From NCBI GenBank assembly GCA_027356675.1, contig DAHVXO010000116.1, positions 1 through 11,312 of the forward strand: DNA of 11,312 bases, given 5' to 3'. Source of the stretch: Symbiobacteriaceae bacterium (GTDB lineage Bacteria; Bacillota_E; Symbiobacteriia; Symbiobacteriales; Symbiobacteriaceae). The notes beneath the pieces are model-generated. The model made no database searches and was not told where the DNA came from. It saw only the letters and a list, made by a program, of their open reading frames with translations. How positions within the stretch are numbered: the stretch's first letter is position 1; the number at the start of each line of letters is the position of its first letter. A program made the translations under genes and the position numbers. Below, piece by piece: positions 1-6,820 of this stretch.

Positions 1-523
1 CCACATCGTCGATCAGCTTGCGAAAGGCTGAGTAGCTGACCAGCGCATAGTAGTTGACGGGAATGCCCAGGTTCTGCTGAACCGTCAGCATGGCCAGGGG
101 GGCGCCACCATCCTCGAAGGCCTCGTTGATCCGCCCCTGGCCGTGGCCGGGGATCTCGACCCAGAGGTCCCGGGGAATCGAAAGCATGCTGAGAGACCCG
201 GAGGGCGGGTCGTAGGCGACCACCATCATCGAGTCGGTCAGCGGGTTGGTGGAGGCACCGCCAATCTGCAGGCCCATGACGAGCACAGTGACGGGTTGGT
301 TGTCCACCCAGGGCACCGCATCGGGCTGGCGGCCCACGAAAAGCCTGGCTACAGGGTTGACGGCGGAGGCTGGAAGCAGGCCTCCCACGGCGGCGAGGGC
401 TGTCAGGGGGACAAGCAGAATGATGACCAGGAGGGCGATGAGAATGTAGCGGCCCTTACGGGGCGGACGGTTCTCGGATCGAGGCGACAGGGCCTGTGCA
501 TCTGGATCGAATGAAGTATTCAT
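1..523 (-). CDS. LytR-CpsA-Psr (LCP) family protein, N-terminal part
   Basis: The first 174 codons are open and the gene continues past the left edge. LCP proteins are membrane-anchored enzymes that transfer undecaprenyl-linked polymers such as teichoic acids or capsule onto peptidoglycan. The N-terminus has a basic cytoplasmic stretch (about residues 15-25), a single membrane segment (about 26-49), then an extracytoplasmic LCP domain. Recognisable family motifs are TDSMM (96-100), SIPRDLW (115-121), a RIN motif (131-133, usually KIN) and the YYALVSYSAF segment that normally precedes the central part of the domain. The ATG at 523-521 is preceded by AGGAGAAGG. Two positions usually conserved look substituted: Gln86 where the family has Asp in the LLLGxD-type motif, and Leu95 where R[ST]D is usual. 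The gene lies downstream of hisC but appears to have its own promoter. Family assignment is firm; activity is uncertain. Confidence 0.88.
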   Translation of the reverse strand, partial: MNTSFDPDAQALSPRSENRPPRKGRYILIALLVIILLVPLTALAAVGGLLPASAVNPVARLFVGRQPDAVPWVDNQPVTVLVMGLQIGGASTNPLTDSMMVVAYDPPSGSLSMLSIPRDLWVEIPGHGQGRINEAFEDGGAPLAMLTVQQNLGIPVNYYALVSYSAFRKLIDDV

Positions 524-562
524 CTATCGTTCCTTCTCCTAGCTGTGCAGTAACAGCACATA

Positions 563-590
563 ACTATACGCTTCGTGTGAAAAAGCGCAA
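563..590 (-). promoter_or_regulatory. candidate sigma-A promoter for the LCP gene
   Basis: On the minus strand, a -35-like TTGCGC (590-585) lies 16 bases before a -10-like TATAGT (568-563), in an AT-rich patch between the hisC terminator and the LCP start. The -10 matches consensus at 5 of 6 positions, the -35 at only 3. It would give a leader of roughly 35 bases. Pattern-based only. Confidence 0.4.
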
Positions 591-601
591 GAGGGCGATA
601 G

Positions 602-628
602 AACAAAAACCCGGACGAACTGCGCCCG
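602..628 (-). terminator. likely Rho-independent terminator of hisC
   Basis: Read on the minus strand, CGGGCG (628-623) can pair with CGTCCG (617-612), with one G-U pair and a 5-base loop. It is followed by GG, then TTTTT (609-605) and GTT. It lies about 50 bases after the hisC stop and upstream of the LCP promoter, as expected for a terminator separating the two units. The stem is short, so efficiency is uncertain. Confidence 0.5.
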
Positions 629-639
629 AAAGCTTTTTC

Positions 640-656
640 CATAGGCCTTGCCTATG
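640..656. repeat. perfect 7-bp inverted repeat
   Basis: CATAGGC and GCCTATG are separated by CTT, a perfect palindrome with a 3-base spacer between the hisC stop and the hisC terminator. No T tract follows on either strand, so it is not a terminator by itself. It could be a transcript-stabilising hairpin or a protein-binding site; nothing in the sequence decides which. Confidence 0.4.
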
Positions 657-678
657 ACTCGTGCATTTTACTGGAATC

Positions 679-1797
679 TCAAGCATTTGTGAGCTCCGCC
701 AGCGCCACCGTGAGCGCCGCCAAGAAGCGCCGATTCTGCTCCACGGTCCCGATGGTTACCCGGAGCCAACCCGGCATGGCAAAGGCCCGCCCGGGCCGTA
801 CAACAACCCCCTGGGCTAAAATTGCCTGGTAGAGTGCCGCGTCATCGACGGGGCACTTGAACATGAAGAAGTTCGCCGCCGTGGGGATGTAGGGAAGCTT
901 CAGCGCCTCCATGCCGGCATAGAGCATGGCCTTCCCCTCATCGTTGACCGCGCGCCCCCGCGCCAGGTGCTCCTGGTCGCCGAGGGCCGCAAGCGCGGCC
1001 GCCTGGGCAACGGCATTTACGTTGAACGGCTCCCGTACCCGGCGTAGCGCCCCGATGATATCCGGCCGCCCCACGCCATAGCCCACCCGCAGACCCGCCA
1101 GGCCGTGGGCCTTGGAGAAAGTCCGCAGCACGAGCACATTCCGCCCCGCCCGCAGGTAGTCGATGCCATCCGGGTAATCGCCGCCGGTCGCATATTCGAA
1201 GTACGCCTCATCGAGCACGACCAGGACGCTGTCAGGTACCTGAGCCATGAAGGCGTCCAGTTCTGCCCGCGACACCGCCGTGCCAGTCGGGTTGTTCGGA
1301 TTACAGATAATCACGATCTTAGTGTGCGGCGTGACGGCCGCGGCCATCGCCGGCAAATTATGGCCGTGGACGGCGTTCAGCGGCACCGTGATCGGCGTCG
1401 CCCCGCCCAGGTGGGTCAAAAACTCATATAAGATGAAGGACGGGTGCGCGTAAACTACCTCATCCCCCGGCCCGAGGAAGGCATCAGCTAACAACCGCAA
1501 CACGGTCGAAGAGCCGGCGCCGAAGACGATGTTGTCCGGTGACACCTCCAGGACCTCCGCTACGCCCGCCTTGAGCCGGTAGTTTCCGCCGTCCGGGTAG
1601 AGGTTGACCTCCGCCAAGGTTCGCGTCATGGCCTCAATCGCCCGCGGCGACGGCCCCAGCGGGTTCTCGTTCGACGCCAGCTTGATCACCTCAGCCAGAC
1701 CCAGCTCCCGCTGGACCTCTTCGATGGGCTTTCCTTGCTGGTACGGCCGAATCCGTTGGATACTCTCACGGGCACCAGGTTGCATCGGCAGGCTCAT
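679..1797 (-). CDS. hisC: histidinol-phosphate aminotransferase (class I/II PLP aminotransferase)
   Basis: Product of 372 residues, normal for HisC. It interconverts imidazole-acetol phosphate and histidinol phosphate with glutamate as amino donor, in the cytoplasm, in histidine synthesis; some relatives also accept aromatic keto acids. Visible motifs are SNENPLGPSP (42-51), the NPNNPTG cofactor loop (166-172), LDEAY (195-199, Asp pairing with the PLP pyridine nitrogen), RTFSKAHGLAGLRVGYG with the Schiff-base Lys229, and the C-terminal WLRVTIGT carrying the substrate-carboxylate Arg346. The start was set at the ATG 1797-1795 because GAGGAG sits 9 bases upstream. The TTG nine bases further out (1806) would be directly against that Shine-Dalgarno sequence. 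No other his genes are in the window. It is transcribed divergently from the liv operon. Confidence 0.93.
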   Translation of the reverse strand: MSLPMQPGARESIQRIRPYQQGKPIEEVQRELGLAEVIKLASNENPLGPSPRAIEAMTRTLAEVNLYPDGGNYRLKAGVAEVLEVSPDNIVFGAGSSTVLRLLADAFLGPGDEVVYAHPSFILYEFLTHLGGATPITVPLNAVHGHNLPAMAAAVTPHTKIVIICNPNNPTGTAVSRAELDAFMAQVPDSVLVVLDEAYFEYATGGDYPDGIDYLRAGRNVLVLRTFSKAHGLAGLRVGYGVGRPDIIGALRRVREPFNVNAVAQAAALAALGDQEHLARGRAVNDEGKAMLYAGMEALKLPYIPTAANFFMFKCPVDDAALYQAILAQGVVVRPGRAFAMPGWLRVTIGTVEQNRRFLAALTVALAELTNA

Positions 1798-1806
1798 TGG
1801 CCTCAA

Positions 1807-1813
1807 CTCCTCT
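1807..1813 (-). promoter_or_regulatory. ribosome binding site deciding the hisC start
   Basis: The minus-strand sequence AGAGGAG ends 9 bases before the ATG at 1797. This favours that ATG over the in-frame TTG at 1806, which would have no spacing. Confidence 0.7.
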
Positions 1814-1834
1814 TATCCGTAATCCTTTAGTACG

Positions 1835-1862
1835 ATTATGTGTTAGCATCTCGAATTGTCAG
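1835..1862 (-). promoter_or_regulatory. candidate sigma-A promoter of hisC
   Basis: On the minus strand CTGACA (1862-1857, 5 of 6 to TTGACA) is followed after 16 bases by CATAAT (1840-1835, 5 of 6 to TATAAT). Transcription would begin near 1828, giving a leader of about 30 bases. No room is left for a T-box or other riboswitch before hisC. Confidence 0.5.
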
Positions 1863-1875
1863 ACTGGACGAAAGA

Positions 1876-1903
1876 CTGATACGTGGACTAAGATAACTCT
1901 AAT
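1876..1903 (+). promoter_or_regulatory. candidate promoter of the liv operon
   Basis: CTGATA (1876-1881) and TCTAAT (1898-1903) are spaced by 16 bases in the AT-rich half of the hisC-livK gap. A start near 1910 would give a leader of about 130 bases. Another possible -35, TTGTCA at 1856-1861, overlaps the hisC -35 on the other strand but lacks a good -10. Two copies of AGACTG (1861-1866 and 1873-1878), 12 bases apart, lie between the two promoters and could be part of an operator. All of this is pattern-based. Confidence 0.33.
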
Positions 1904-1910
1904 TACACCG

Positions 1911-2039
1911 CAGATGACGCCAAAAATCCATACGCACTTTGTGAGGCTGACCTGTCGCCGGCACCGACCCAGGCTCGTTTGGCGGACCGGCGCCTGTTCC
2001 TGACCCTGGGGGATCCAAGAGAAACGGAGGGGAATTGGC
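1911..2039 (+). other. leader region of the liv operon, no gene
   Basis: About 130 bases between the candidate liv promoter and livK. CGCCGG and CCGGCG (roughly 1954-1993) can pair across a long loop, but no T tract follows and no known riboswitch or T-box pattern is recognisable. The end carries the livK ribosome binding site, GGAGGGG, shortly before the ATG. Confidence 0.35.
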
Positions 2040-3215
2040 ATGTTTCGCAGAGTGTTGATCAGCGTGATGTCCCTGGTGCTTATCCTCGGTCTTCTGTCCG
2101 GATGCGGCGGCACCCAGAAATCCGCCGAACCCGCGAAGCAGGCGCCAGCTGAGACTGCGAAACCCAAGGAGCCGATCAAGATCGGTGTGGTCACCTCGAC
2201 CACCGGCCCGCTGGCGGCCACCGGTATCCAGGTCGCGACCGGCGTCAAGCTGGCCGCCAAGGAATGGAACGACAAGGGTGGCGTCGGCGGTCGCAAGGTC
2301 GAGGTCACCGTGGAGGATGACCAGGGCACGCCCACGGGCGCGACCAACGCCTTCAACAAGATCGCCGGGATGAAACCCGACGCGATGGTGTTGCCTACCT
2401 TCGCCCAACTGGTGATGGCCCTGGAGCCATCCGTCAAGCAGACCGCCGTCCCGTCGCTCACCTCCGCCACGGGTGTTGCGATCACCAAGGCTGGCAACCC
2501 CTGGTTCTTCCGCCTCCGCACCAATGATGAATACATGGGCAAGTTCGCCGCCGATTTCGCCGTCGGCGAGCTGAAGATCAAGAAGCCCGGCATCATCTAC
2601 GCCAACAACGACTACGGCAAGGGCGGCTACGAAGTCATCAAGGCGACCCTGGAGAGGGCCGGCGTCAAGCCGGTGGGCGCCGAGAGCTTCAACGCCAACG
2701 ATAAGGACGTGACCGCCCAACTGCTGAACCTCAAGAAGGCGGGCGCCGACCTGATCATCGCCTGGTCCGTACCGACCGACTCTGCCACCATCGCCTTGCA
2801 GCAGAAGCAACTGGGCCTCGGGATTCCGTTCCTGGGCAGCCCAGGCTGGGGCACCAAGGAGTTCTTCGACCTCGCAAAGGGCGCCGCCGACGGCAACTAT
2901 GGCCTGGTGGACTTCGTACCCGGCAACGATGACCGAACCACGAAGTGGGCCAAGGCGATCGCCGACAACTTCAAGGGTGTACCGGCCAATTTCGTCGTGG
3001 GCGCCAATTATGACGGCACCATGATGCTCCTGACCGCTATGGAGAAGGTCGGCTCGGATCCGCGCAAGGTTCGTGAGACCATGCTGGCGACCAAGGGTTA
3101 TGCCGGCATCATCGGCCCGTTCACCTTTGACACGGTGGGCAATGGCCTGCGCCAGGCGTACATCTTCAAAATCGAGAACAACAGCATCAAGAGCGTGAAG
3201 ACCCTGCGCGAATAA
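2040..3215 (+). CDS. livK: branched-chain amino acid ABC transporter, substrate-binding lipoprotein
   Basis: Product of 391 residues, the usual size for the Peripla_BP_6 (LivJ/LivK) family. These proteins capture leucine, isoleucine, valine or a similar ligand outside the cell and deliver it to LivHM. Residues 1-21 form a lipoprotein signal peptide ending in the lipobox LLSGC; Cys22 would be lipidated, anchoring the protein as in Gram-positive bacteria. A low-complexity Ala/Pro/Glu/Lys linker (about 26-48) follows. The mature fold starts at IKIGVVTSTTGPLA, typical of the family, and continues with the VGGRKVEV and DDQGTP segments. The ATG has a good ribosome binding site. First gene of the operon, separated from livH by a strong hairpin. 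The exact ligand cannot be read from the sequence; amides or other amino acids are possible. Confidence 0.93.
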   Translation: MFRRVLISVMSLVLILGLLSGCGGTQKSAEPAKQAPAETAKPKEPIKIGVVTSTTGPLAATGIQVATGVKLAAKEWNDKGGVGGRKVEVTVEDDQGTPTGATNAFNKIAGMKPDAMVLPTFAQLVMALEPSVKQTAVPSLTSATGVAITKAGNPWFFRLRTNDEYMGKFAADFAVGELKIKKPGIIYANNDYGKGGYEVIKATLERAGVKPVGAESFNANDKDVTAQLLNLKKAGADLIIAWSVPTDSATIALQQKQLGLGIPFLGSPGWGTKEFFDLAKGAADGNYGLVDFVPGNDDRTTKWAKAIADNFKGVPANFVVGANYDGTMMLLTAMEKVGSDPRKVRETMLATKGYAGIIGPFTFDTVGNGLRQAYIFKIENNSIKSVKTLRE

Positions 3216-3224
3216 TCCGGGCGA

Positions 3225-3251
3225 GGGGGGCCGGTCACATACCGGCCCCCC
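3225..3251 (+). promoter_or_regulatory. perfect 11-bp hairpin between livK and livH
   Basis: Six G, CCGGT, a 5-base loop (CACAT), then ACCGG and six C: 3225-3235 pairs fully with 3241-3251. There is no T tract, so it is not a standard terminator. A stable structure just after the binding-protein gene fits a 3' barrier to exonucleases or partial attenuation, letting LivK be made in excess over the membrane subunits. That role is inference from other binding-protein operons. Confidence 0.7.
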
Positions 3252-3293
3252 GGCAACCCGCCTGGGGCCATTCACGCAAGGGGAGGTCACACC

Positions 3294-4166
3294 ATGCAAT
3301 TCATCCTCCAGCTGTTGGTCCAGGGCCTCGCCATGGGGGCGATCTACTCCCTGGTGGCTCTGGGCTTCGTCTTGCTGGTCAACGCTGTCAACATCATCAA
3401 CTTCGCCCAGGGTGAGTTCGTCATGTTGGGCGCCTTCCTGGCCTACACCTTCAGTGCGACGATGCACTGGCCCTACTGGGCCGTCGTGATCGGCGTGACC
3501 ATCTCCGCTGGTCTGATCGGTGTGATCTTTGAGCGGACGGCCTACTACCCTCTGCGCGGCCGGGAGCCCAGTACGTTCCTGGTCAGCACGCTGGCGGCCT
3601 CGGTCTTTCTGCGCAACCTGGCCCAACAGATCTGGGGCCCCGTGCCCTTCTCCTTTACCGAGCCCTTTGGGCAGGAAGTGCTGAAGGCGGGCGCGGTCAC
3701 CATTGTACCGCAATACCTGCTAATCTTGGGTGCAACCGCCCTCCTGGTGGGCGCGCTCTTCTGGTTCCTCTTCCGCACCCGCCTCGGCAAAATGATGCGG
3801 GCCGCCTCCCAGGACCGGGTGGCGGCGCAAGTCATCGGCATCAGAGTCGAGATGATCGGGATCGTTACCTTTATCATCGCAGCGGCCTCGGGCGCTATGG
3901 CAGGTGTGCTGGTGGCGCCAATCTTCTTCGTCAGCATCGAAATGGGCTTCGGCCTGGGTTTGAAGGCCTTCATCGCGACCATCATCGGCGGATGGGGGAG
4001 CGTTCCCGGCGCCATCGCCGGCGGCTTCCTCCTGGGCGTGCTCGAAGTTGCGGCCTCCGCCTTTAACTCGACTTACAAGGACATCTTCGCCTTTGGCATT
4101 TTGATCCTGTTTCTGATTGCGCTCCCGAAGGGCATCTTCGGCGAAAAAATTGCCGAAAAAGCGTAG
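3294..4166 (+). CDS. livH: branched-chain amino acid ABC transporter permease LivH
   Basis: Product of 290 residues, normal for LivH (BPD_transp_2 family), one half of the transmembrane channel. The protein is strongly hydrophobic with several membrane spans. It begins with the typical LLVQGLAMGAIYSLVALGF stretch, followed by the NIINFAQGEFVMLGAF motif characteristic of LivH. Near the C-terminus, GLKAFIATIIGGWGSVPGAI is the cytoplasmic coupling loop region that contacts the ATPases. The ATG is preceded by GGGGAGG at 7-base spacing. Its TAG stop overlaps the ribosome binding site of livM, so translation of the two is probably coupled. Confidence 0.95.
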   Translation: MQFILQLLVQGLAMGAIYSLVALGFVLLVNAVNIINFAQGEFVMLGAFLAYTFSATMHWPYWAVVIGVTISAGLIGVIFERTAYYPLRGREPSTFLVSTLAASVFLRNLAQQIWGPVPFSFTEPFGQEVLKAGAVTIVPQYLLILGATALLVGALFWFLFRTRLGKMMRAASQDRVAAQVIGIRVEMIGIVTFIIAAASGAMAGVLVAPIFFVSIEMGFGLGLKAFIATIIGGWGSVPGAIAGGFLLGVLEVAASAFNSTYKDIFAFGILILFLIALPKGIFGEKIAEKA

Positions 4167-4170
4167 GAGG
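4164..4170 (+). promoter_or_regulatory. livM ribosome binding site overlapping the livH stop
   Basis: TAGGAGG combines the livH TAG stop (4164-4166) with the Shine-Dalgarno AGGAGG (4165-4170). It lies 6 bases before the ATG at 4177 and selects it over the in-frame upstream ATG at 4117, which lies inside livH. Confidence 0.8.
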
Positions 4171-4176
4171 GCCGCC

Positions 4177-5163
4177 ATGGATCGCCGCTCCGGATGGAGT
4201 CTCCTGGCTACGCTGGCCCTTGCGGCAGCGCTGCCAATCGTCGTCACAGACCGCTACGGCATTCAACTGCTCAACATGGCACTCATCTTTTCGATCCTCA
4301 CCCTGGGGTTCTACGTGCTCTTCGGTCTGACGGGGATCTTCGCCGTCAGCCAGGTGGCGTTCTGGGGGATCGGCGCCTACACGTCGGCGATTCTCACGGC
4401 GACGTACAAGTGGCCGTTTTGGGGCGGCTTGCTCGCTGCGATGGTGGTGACCACCATGGCTGGTGTGCTGCTGGGGCTGCCCACGTTGAAGCTGCGCAGT
4501 TACTACCTGACGATGACGACCATCGGCTTCGCCGAGGCCGTTCGCATCATCGCGACCAACGCCGATAGGCTGACCGGCGGGCCCAACGGCATCGGGCGCA
4601 TCCCGGCGCCCCAGATCGGCCCACTGCTGCTCAACACACCGGCTCGGATGTTCTACCTCTCCCTCGCCTTGCTCGGCGTCATCATTCTCGGTCTGATCCG
4701 CCTGTCGCACTCGCGGCTGGGCCGGTCGATGCAGTCGGTCCGCGACGATGAGCTTGCCGCCGAAGCGATGGGCGTCAACGTGACCCGCATCAAGGTGATG
4801 GCCTTTGCGCTCTCGGCGCTGGCGGGCGGCATTGCCGGCCCGCTCTACGGTGCCCTGACGGCGTTCATCAGCCCGGACGCCTTCACGCTCGCTGTCACCG
4901 TTCAGGTGACGGCCATGCTGGTGATCGGCGGCCGGTCTTCGATTCCCGGTGCGGTGGCAGGTGCGGTCCTGCTCACTTACCTGCCCGAGTGGCTCCGGCA
5001 GCTGAAAGACTGGTACATGGCAATTTATGGGCTCGGATTGCTGGTGATCCTGATTTTCCTGCCCGAGGGGCTGGGGGGCGGGGTGCGCAAGCTCTGGACC
5101 AGACTGGTCCGCCGGTGGCACGCCGGGTCTGGCAAGGCTGAACCGGGAGGTGCTGCCCGATGA
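4177..5163 (+). CDS. livM: branched-chain amino acid ABC transporter permease LivM
   Basis: Product of 328 residues, the second channel subunit, partner of LivH. The start at MDRRSGW was chosen because an AGGAGG site precedes it and because the extra 20 upstream residues would be purely basic and overlap livH. Family landmarks are the hydrophobic first span (about 8-25), GLTGIFAVSQVAFWGIGAY, the LPTLKLRSYYLTMTTIGFAEAVR segment with the following LTGGPNGI motif, and the C-terminal coupling loop with VIGGRSSIPGAV. Several membrane spans are evident. The TGA stop overlaps the livG ATG as ATGA, consistent with translational coupling in the operon. Confidence 0.94.
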   Translation: MDRRSGWSLLATLALAAALPIVVTDRYGIQLLNMALIFSILTLGFYVLFGLTGIFAVSQVAFWGIGAYTSAILTATYKWPFWGGLLAAMVVTTMAGVLLGLPTLKLRSYYLTMTTIGFAEAVRIIATNADRLTGGPNGIGRIPAPQIGPLLLNTPARMFYLSLALLGVIILGLIRLSHSRLGRSMQSVRDDELAAEAMGVNVTRIKVMAFALSALAGGIAGPLYGALTAFISPDAFTLAVTVQVTAMLVIGGRSSIPGAVAGAVLLTYLPEWLRQLKDWYMAIYGLGLLVILIFLPEGLGGGVRKLWTRLVRRWHAGSGKAEPGGAAR

Positions 5164-5936
5164 TGCTGGAGCTCAAGGGCCTCACCAAGCGTTTCGGCGG
5201 CCTCATGGCCGTCAACCATCTGGATATGGCGATTGGCGCCGGAGAGATTCACGGGCTGATCGGCCCCAACGGATCGGGTAAGACCACCACCTTAAACCTG
5301 GTGAGCGGGCTCTACACGGCCGATTCCGGTGAGATCGCGGTGGATGGGACCCCGGTCACCAAGCTTCGCCCATCGGACCGGACCCGGCTGGGGCTGGCCC
5401 GGACCTTCCAGAACATCCGGCTCTTCCCCCGCCTCTCGGTGCGGGACAACGTGGCGATGGCCCGCCACAGCCGCTCCCGGGCGGGTCTGCTGGAAATTTT
5501 CCTGCGCACGCCCGCACAGCGACGGGAGGAGGCCGAGATCCGAATGGAGGCCGAGCGGGCGCTGGCGCTGGTAGGGCTGACCGCCCGGGCCTCTGACAGC
5601 CCGGCCGATTTGCCGTACGGGGACCGGCGCCGGCTGGAGATCGCCCGGGCGCTGGCGACAGGGCCCAAGCTGCTTTTGCTGGATGAACCAGCCGCCGGCA
5701 TGAACCCCACGGAGAAGCGTGACCTGGTGGGCCTGATCCGCCGCATCAACCAGGATCTCGACATCACCATTTTGCTGATCGAGCACGACATGAACGTGGT
5801 CATGACCGCCTGCCACCAGATCACGGTCCTCAATTTCGGGGCGAAGATCGCTGAAAGCACGCCGGCCGAGGTACGGCGCAACCCGGCAGTGATCGAAGCG
5901 TACCTGGGAAAGGGGGCCCACCATGCTGGAACTTAA
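5160..5936 (+). CDS. livG: branched-chain amino acid ABC transporter ATP-binding protein LivG
   Basis: Product of 258 residues, the usual LivG size; one of the two ATPase subunits on the cytoplasmic face. Motifs in order: Walker A GPNGSGKT (35-42), Q-loop Gln84 in RTFQNIRLF, ABC signature region LPYGDRRRLEIARAL (151-165, a LivG-type variant of LSGGQ), Walker B LLLLDEP (171-177) with catalytic Glu176, and the H-loop His209 in IEHDM. The AAGMNP stretch after Walker B is typical of LivG. The first ATG of the ATGATG pair was chosen: it overlaps the livM stop and has GGGAGG 9 bases upstream. The last 14 bases overlap the start of livF. Confidence 0.95.
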   Translation: MMLELKGLTKRFGGLMAVNHLDMAIGAGEIHGLIGPNGSGKTTTLNLVSGLYTADSGEIAVDGTPVTKLRPSDRTRLGLARTFQNIRLFPRLSVRDNVAMARHSRSRAGLLEIFLRTPAQRREEAEIRMEAERALALVGLTARASDSPADLPYGDRRRLEIARALATGPKLLLLDEPAAGMNPTEKRDLVGLIRRINQDLDITILLIEHDMNVVMTACHQITVLNFGAKIAESTPAEVRRNPAVIEAYLGKGAHHAGT

Positions 5937-6639
5937 GCACGTCGACCTGTTTTACGGGCAAGTGCAGGCGCTGTTCGATATCACGTTACGGGTCGAGCAG
6001 GGCGAGATCGTCACCCTGGTGGGTGCGAACGGGGCCGGCAAGACCAGCCTGCTCAAGACCATCAGCGGGATGCTCACCCCGGCGCAGGGCAGCATCACCT
6101 TTCTGGGTGAGGCGATCGGTGGGAAGCCACCGGAGCAGGTTGTCCGCCGCGGCATCGCTCACGTGCCCGAGGGGCGTCGGGTCTTCCCGGGCCTGACGGT
6201 CACCGAGAACCTGGAGGTCGCCGCATACGCCCTGGGTTACCGGGACCAGCAGGTCCGGACCGACGTAGCCCGGGTCTTTGCGGTCTTCCCCGGGCTCGAG
6301 CGCCGTGCGAAGAGTTACGCCTGGTCGCTCTCGGGAGGCGAACAGCAGATGCTCGCCATCGGGCGGGGCCTCATGGCGCACCCCAAGCTGCTGATGCTGG
6401 ATGAACCCTCGCTAGGTCTCGCCCCGATCCTGGTCGAAGAGGTCCTGCAGGTGGTGGGTGACATCAACCGTGAAGGGACCACGATCCTGCTGGTGGAGCA
6501 GAACGCCAGCCTGGCGCTGGGGTTGGCCCACCGGGCATACGTGCTGGAGAACGGGCGGATAGCCCTGGAGGGAACCGGGGCGGACCTCCTGCGCAATCCA
6601 CAGGTGGCCCTTGCCTACCTCGGCGGCGTGGAGGTGTAG
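5923..6639 (+). CDS. livF: branched-chain amino acid ABC transporter ATP-binding protein LivF
   Basis: Product of 238 residues, the second ATPase, expected to pair with LivG. Motifs: Walker A GANGAGKT (34-41), the VPEGRRVFPGLTV segment typical of LivF (81-93), ABC signature LSGGEQQ (136-142), Walker B LLMLDEP (156-162), and VEQN (191-194) where most ABC ATPases have the H-loop His. Gln at that place is common in LivF proteins, so it is not a defect. The ATG lies inside the end of livG. It is the last gene of the operon, followed by a terminator hairpin. Confidence 0.95.
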   Translation: MLELKHVDLFYGQVQALFDITLRVEQGEIVTLVGANGAGKTSLLKTISGMLTPAQGSITFLGEAIGGKPPEQVVRRGIAHVPEGRRVFPGLTVTENLEVAAYALGYRDQQVRTDVARVFAVFPGLERRAKSYAWSLSGGEQQMLAIGRGLMAHPKLLMLDEPSLGLAPILVEEVLQVVGDINREGTTILLVEQNASLALGLAHRAYVLENGRIALEGTGADLLRNPQVALAYLGGVEV

Positions 6640-6669
6640 TGAAGGGCCCGGTGCGATCAGCGTGTCAGT

Positions 6670-6705
6670 AAAGAGCCGGCGCCTGAAAAAGGATCCCGGC
6701 TCTTT
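6670..6705 (+). terminator. terminator after livF
   Basis: AAAGAGCCGG (6670-6679) pairs perfectly with CCGGCTCTTT (6696-6705) across a 16-base loop, starting 30 bases after the livF stop. The descending arm ends in CTCTTT and continues CTGCTC, so the T tract is short. Placement and 10-bp stem support termination of the liv operon. A second small hairpin (CTGCT/AGCAG, 6706-6718) follows directly. Confidence 0.6.
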
Positions 6706-6781
6706 CTGCTCACAGCAGCCCCAGTGCTCCCGGTGGGAGTACGGGGCCCGCGAAAAGTGTCGCCGCTCGCGCAACTGGGTA

Positions 6782-6790
6782 TGGTAGAAT
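6782..6790 (+). promoter_or_regulatory. candidate extended -10 promoter of the hydrolase gene
   Basis: TGGTAGAAT has an extended -10 (TG, one base, then TAGAAT, 5 of 6 to TATAAT). No good -35 is seen 16-18 bases upstream, which extended -10 promoters can lack. It lies after the livF terminator and would give a leader of about 24 bases, so the hydrolase unit probably starts here. Confidence 0.42.
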
Positions 6791-6820
6791 CGGGAGAGAT
6801 GCCGAGAAGCAAGGAGCGAA

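Noticed and set aside
143..514. 123-codon plus-strand frame opposite the LCP gene
   Set aside because: Antisense of a recognised LCP domain; low-complexity Gly/His/Arg composition.
1914..2003. 29-codon leader ORF upstream of livK as a possible attenuation peptide
   Set aside because: No ribosome binding site, Arg-rich rather than rich in Leu/Ile/Val, and no terminator/antiterminator pair follows.
1899..3713. 604-codon open frame on the minus strand, opposite livK and livH
   Set aside because: It is the antisense of two clearly recognised genes; its composition (Asp/Gly/His/Arg-rich) is typical of reverse-frame translation of GC-rich coding DNA, and it has no family motif.
4063..5121. 352-codon minus-strand frame opposite livM
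   Set aside because: Highly polar, Arg/Gln/His-rich antisense of a membrane permease gene; no motif.
6113..6639. LivF lacking the H-loop His
   Set aside because: VEQN at this place is common in LivF proteins, so it is not a defect.
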